Assembly: GCF_040675535.1 (NCBI RefSeq) | Contig: NZ_JBFAPC010000062.1 | Coordinates: 1 to 31,247, forward strand | DNA length: 31,247 nucleotides | Direction of reading: 5' to 3' | From: Patulibacter sp040675535 | GTDB lineage: Bacteria; Actinomycetota; Thermoleophilia; Solirubrobacterales; Solirubrobacteraceae | In this document: positions 30,791 through 31,247 of the stretch, in pieces | Layout: every line of letters begins with the position of its first letter | Position numbering within the stretch: position 1 is the stretch's first letter | Notes under the pieces: model-generated | Seen by the model: only the letters and a program-made list of their open reading frames with translations | Told to the model about the DNA's origin: nothing | The model's database searches: none | Program-made: the position numbers and the translations under genes

Positions 30791-31247
30791 GTGATCACCC
30801 CCGTCGTCATGCCGCAGCTCGGCCTCGAGGTCACGGAGGGCGTGGTCGTCGAGCTCTTCGTGCAGCCCGGTGCCGTCGTCGCGAAGGACGAGCCCCTGAT
30901 GGAGCTCGAGACCGACAAGGCGAGCACCGACGTCGTCGCCCCGCGCGACGGGGTCCTGCGCGCGTTCTCGGTCGCCGTCGGCGACGTCGTCCCGGTCGGC
31001 GACGTCCTCGCGCTGCTGGCCGACACGGCGGACGAGCCGCTCGACGGCGGGGCCGACGCGGTCGCCCCGGCCGCGGTCGAGGCCGACGAGCGGGTGCTCG
31101 CCGGCGTGGGAGCGGTCGCCGACGGCGCGTCCGCCGCGGACTGGCGGTCCGGCGGAGGTGCCGCGCCGGATGGTCCGACCGACGCCCCGTCGGTTCGGGC
31201 CGATCTCGAAGTGGACGCCCGAGCAGATGAAGGCGGGGCCGTCGAAC
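30791..31247 (+). CDS. Lipoyl-domain protein (E2 or stand-alone carrier), cut by the right edge
   Basis: A GTG at 30791, after a purine-rich AGAGGGCGGAG, begins a lipoyl domain: ITPVVMPQLGLEVTEG, then the lipoylation site ETDKAST with Lys43, and the closing strand GDVVPVGDVLALLA (about 65-78). It would carry the acyl group made by the divergently encoded E1. An acidic, Ala/Gly-rich linker follows. No peripheral-subunit-binding domain or acyltransferase core is reached in this frame. From about 31150 the third-position GC of this frame falls sharply while the +1 frame becomes coding-like, so the true 3' part is uncertain: the frame may end just outside, or there may be a frameshift. Confidence 0.82.
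   Translation, partial: MITPVVMPQLGLEVTEGVVVELFVQPGAVVAKDEPLMELETDKASTDVVAPRDGVLRAFSVAVGDVVPVGDVLALLADTADEPLDGGADAVAPAAVEADERVLAGVGAVADGASAADWRSGGGAAPDGPTDAPSVRADLEVDARADEGGAVE
31170..31247 (+). CDS. Possible start of a further gene (or shifted E2 frame) at the right edge
   Basis: In the +1 frame relative to the lipoyl protein, an ATG at 31170 is preceded by GGAGGTG about 10 bp upstream and opens the peptide MVRPTPRRFGPISKWTPEQ, running to the edge with nearly all codons ending in G or C. The overlapping lipoyl frame here has many A/T-ending codons. I do not recognise the peptide. It may be a new gene overlapping the end of the lipoyl gene, or the continuation of the E2 after a frameshift. 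Confidence 0.4.
   Translation, partial: MVRPTPRRFGPISKWTPEQMKAGPSN

Overview
The window is very GC-rich (third codon positions are almost all G or C), has ATGA/GTGA start-stop overlaps, and carries several large flavoprotein, crotonase and GntR genes. This fits a high-GC Actinomycetota chromosome; a Thermoleophilia/Solirubrobacterales-type organism is a guess, since no marker gene is present. There is no tRNA, rRNA, CRISPR array, transposase or phage gene. Nearly the whole window is one catabolic supercluster for an aromatic or alicyclic, probably para-substituted phenolic, compound.

Layout. 1-393: the left edge has the signal peptide of a minus-strand lipoprotein beside the 3' remnant of an NmrA-type oxidoreductase. 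473-6540 (minus): SDR, crotonase and a vanillyl-alcohol-oxidase-type 4-phenol oxidase in one unit, preceded by a double-EthD protein and a KstD-like flavin dehydrogenase. 6864-11938 (plus): a complete branched-chain-type ABC importer (lipoprotein, fused LivH-LivM permease, two ATPases). 11969-13250 (minus): a second double-EthD protein and a SnoaL-like protein. 13383-14195 (plus): a FadR-type GntR regulator. 14264-15157 (minus): an extradiol dioxygenase of the VOC fold. 15411-23220 (plus): a tightly overlapping operon of acetoacetyl-CoA synthetase, VOC epimerase-like protein, FAD phenol hydroxylase, two crotonases, a 17-codon His-rich micro-ORF, FAH-family hydrolase and MaoC hydratase. 23376-25037 (plus): a second KstD-like dehydrogenase. 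25173-26090 (minus): a CrtC/AttH lipocalin-like protein. 26376-27773 (plus): a BBE-type FAD oxidase. 27922-30674 (minus): E1-alpha, E1-beta and a second GntR regulator of an acetoin-dehydrogenase-type complex. 30791 to the right edge (plus): the lipoyl-domain partner, with a change of coding frame close to the edge.

How it may work together (inference): the importer takes up a small organic acid. KstD-like enzymes desaturate or aromatise a ring ketone, the 4-phenol oxidase attacks the para side chain, and SDR and crotonases shorten it. The FAD hydroxylase makes a catechol and the extradiol enzyme opens it. FAH, MaoC and crotonases break the chain, and acetoacetyl-CoA synthetase could capture released acetoacetate.

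The main new observation is a 17-bp AT-rich element with core ATGNNCAT. It recurs nine times, in or next to the start region of nearly every transcription unit, including that of the central GntR gene. It is a candidate cluster-wide operator. A second, different FadR-like operator (TGGTCYGACAG, two copies 52 bp apart) lies in the divergent E1-alpha/lipoyl promoter.
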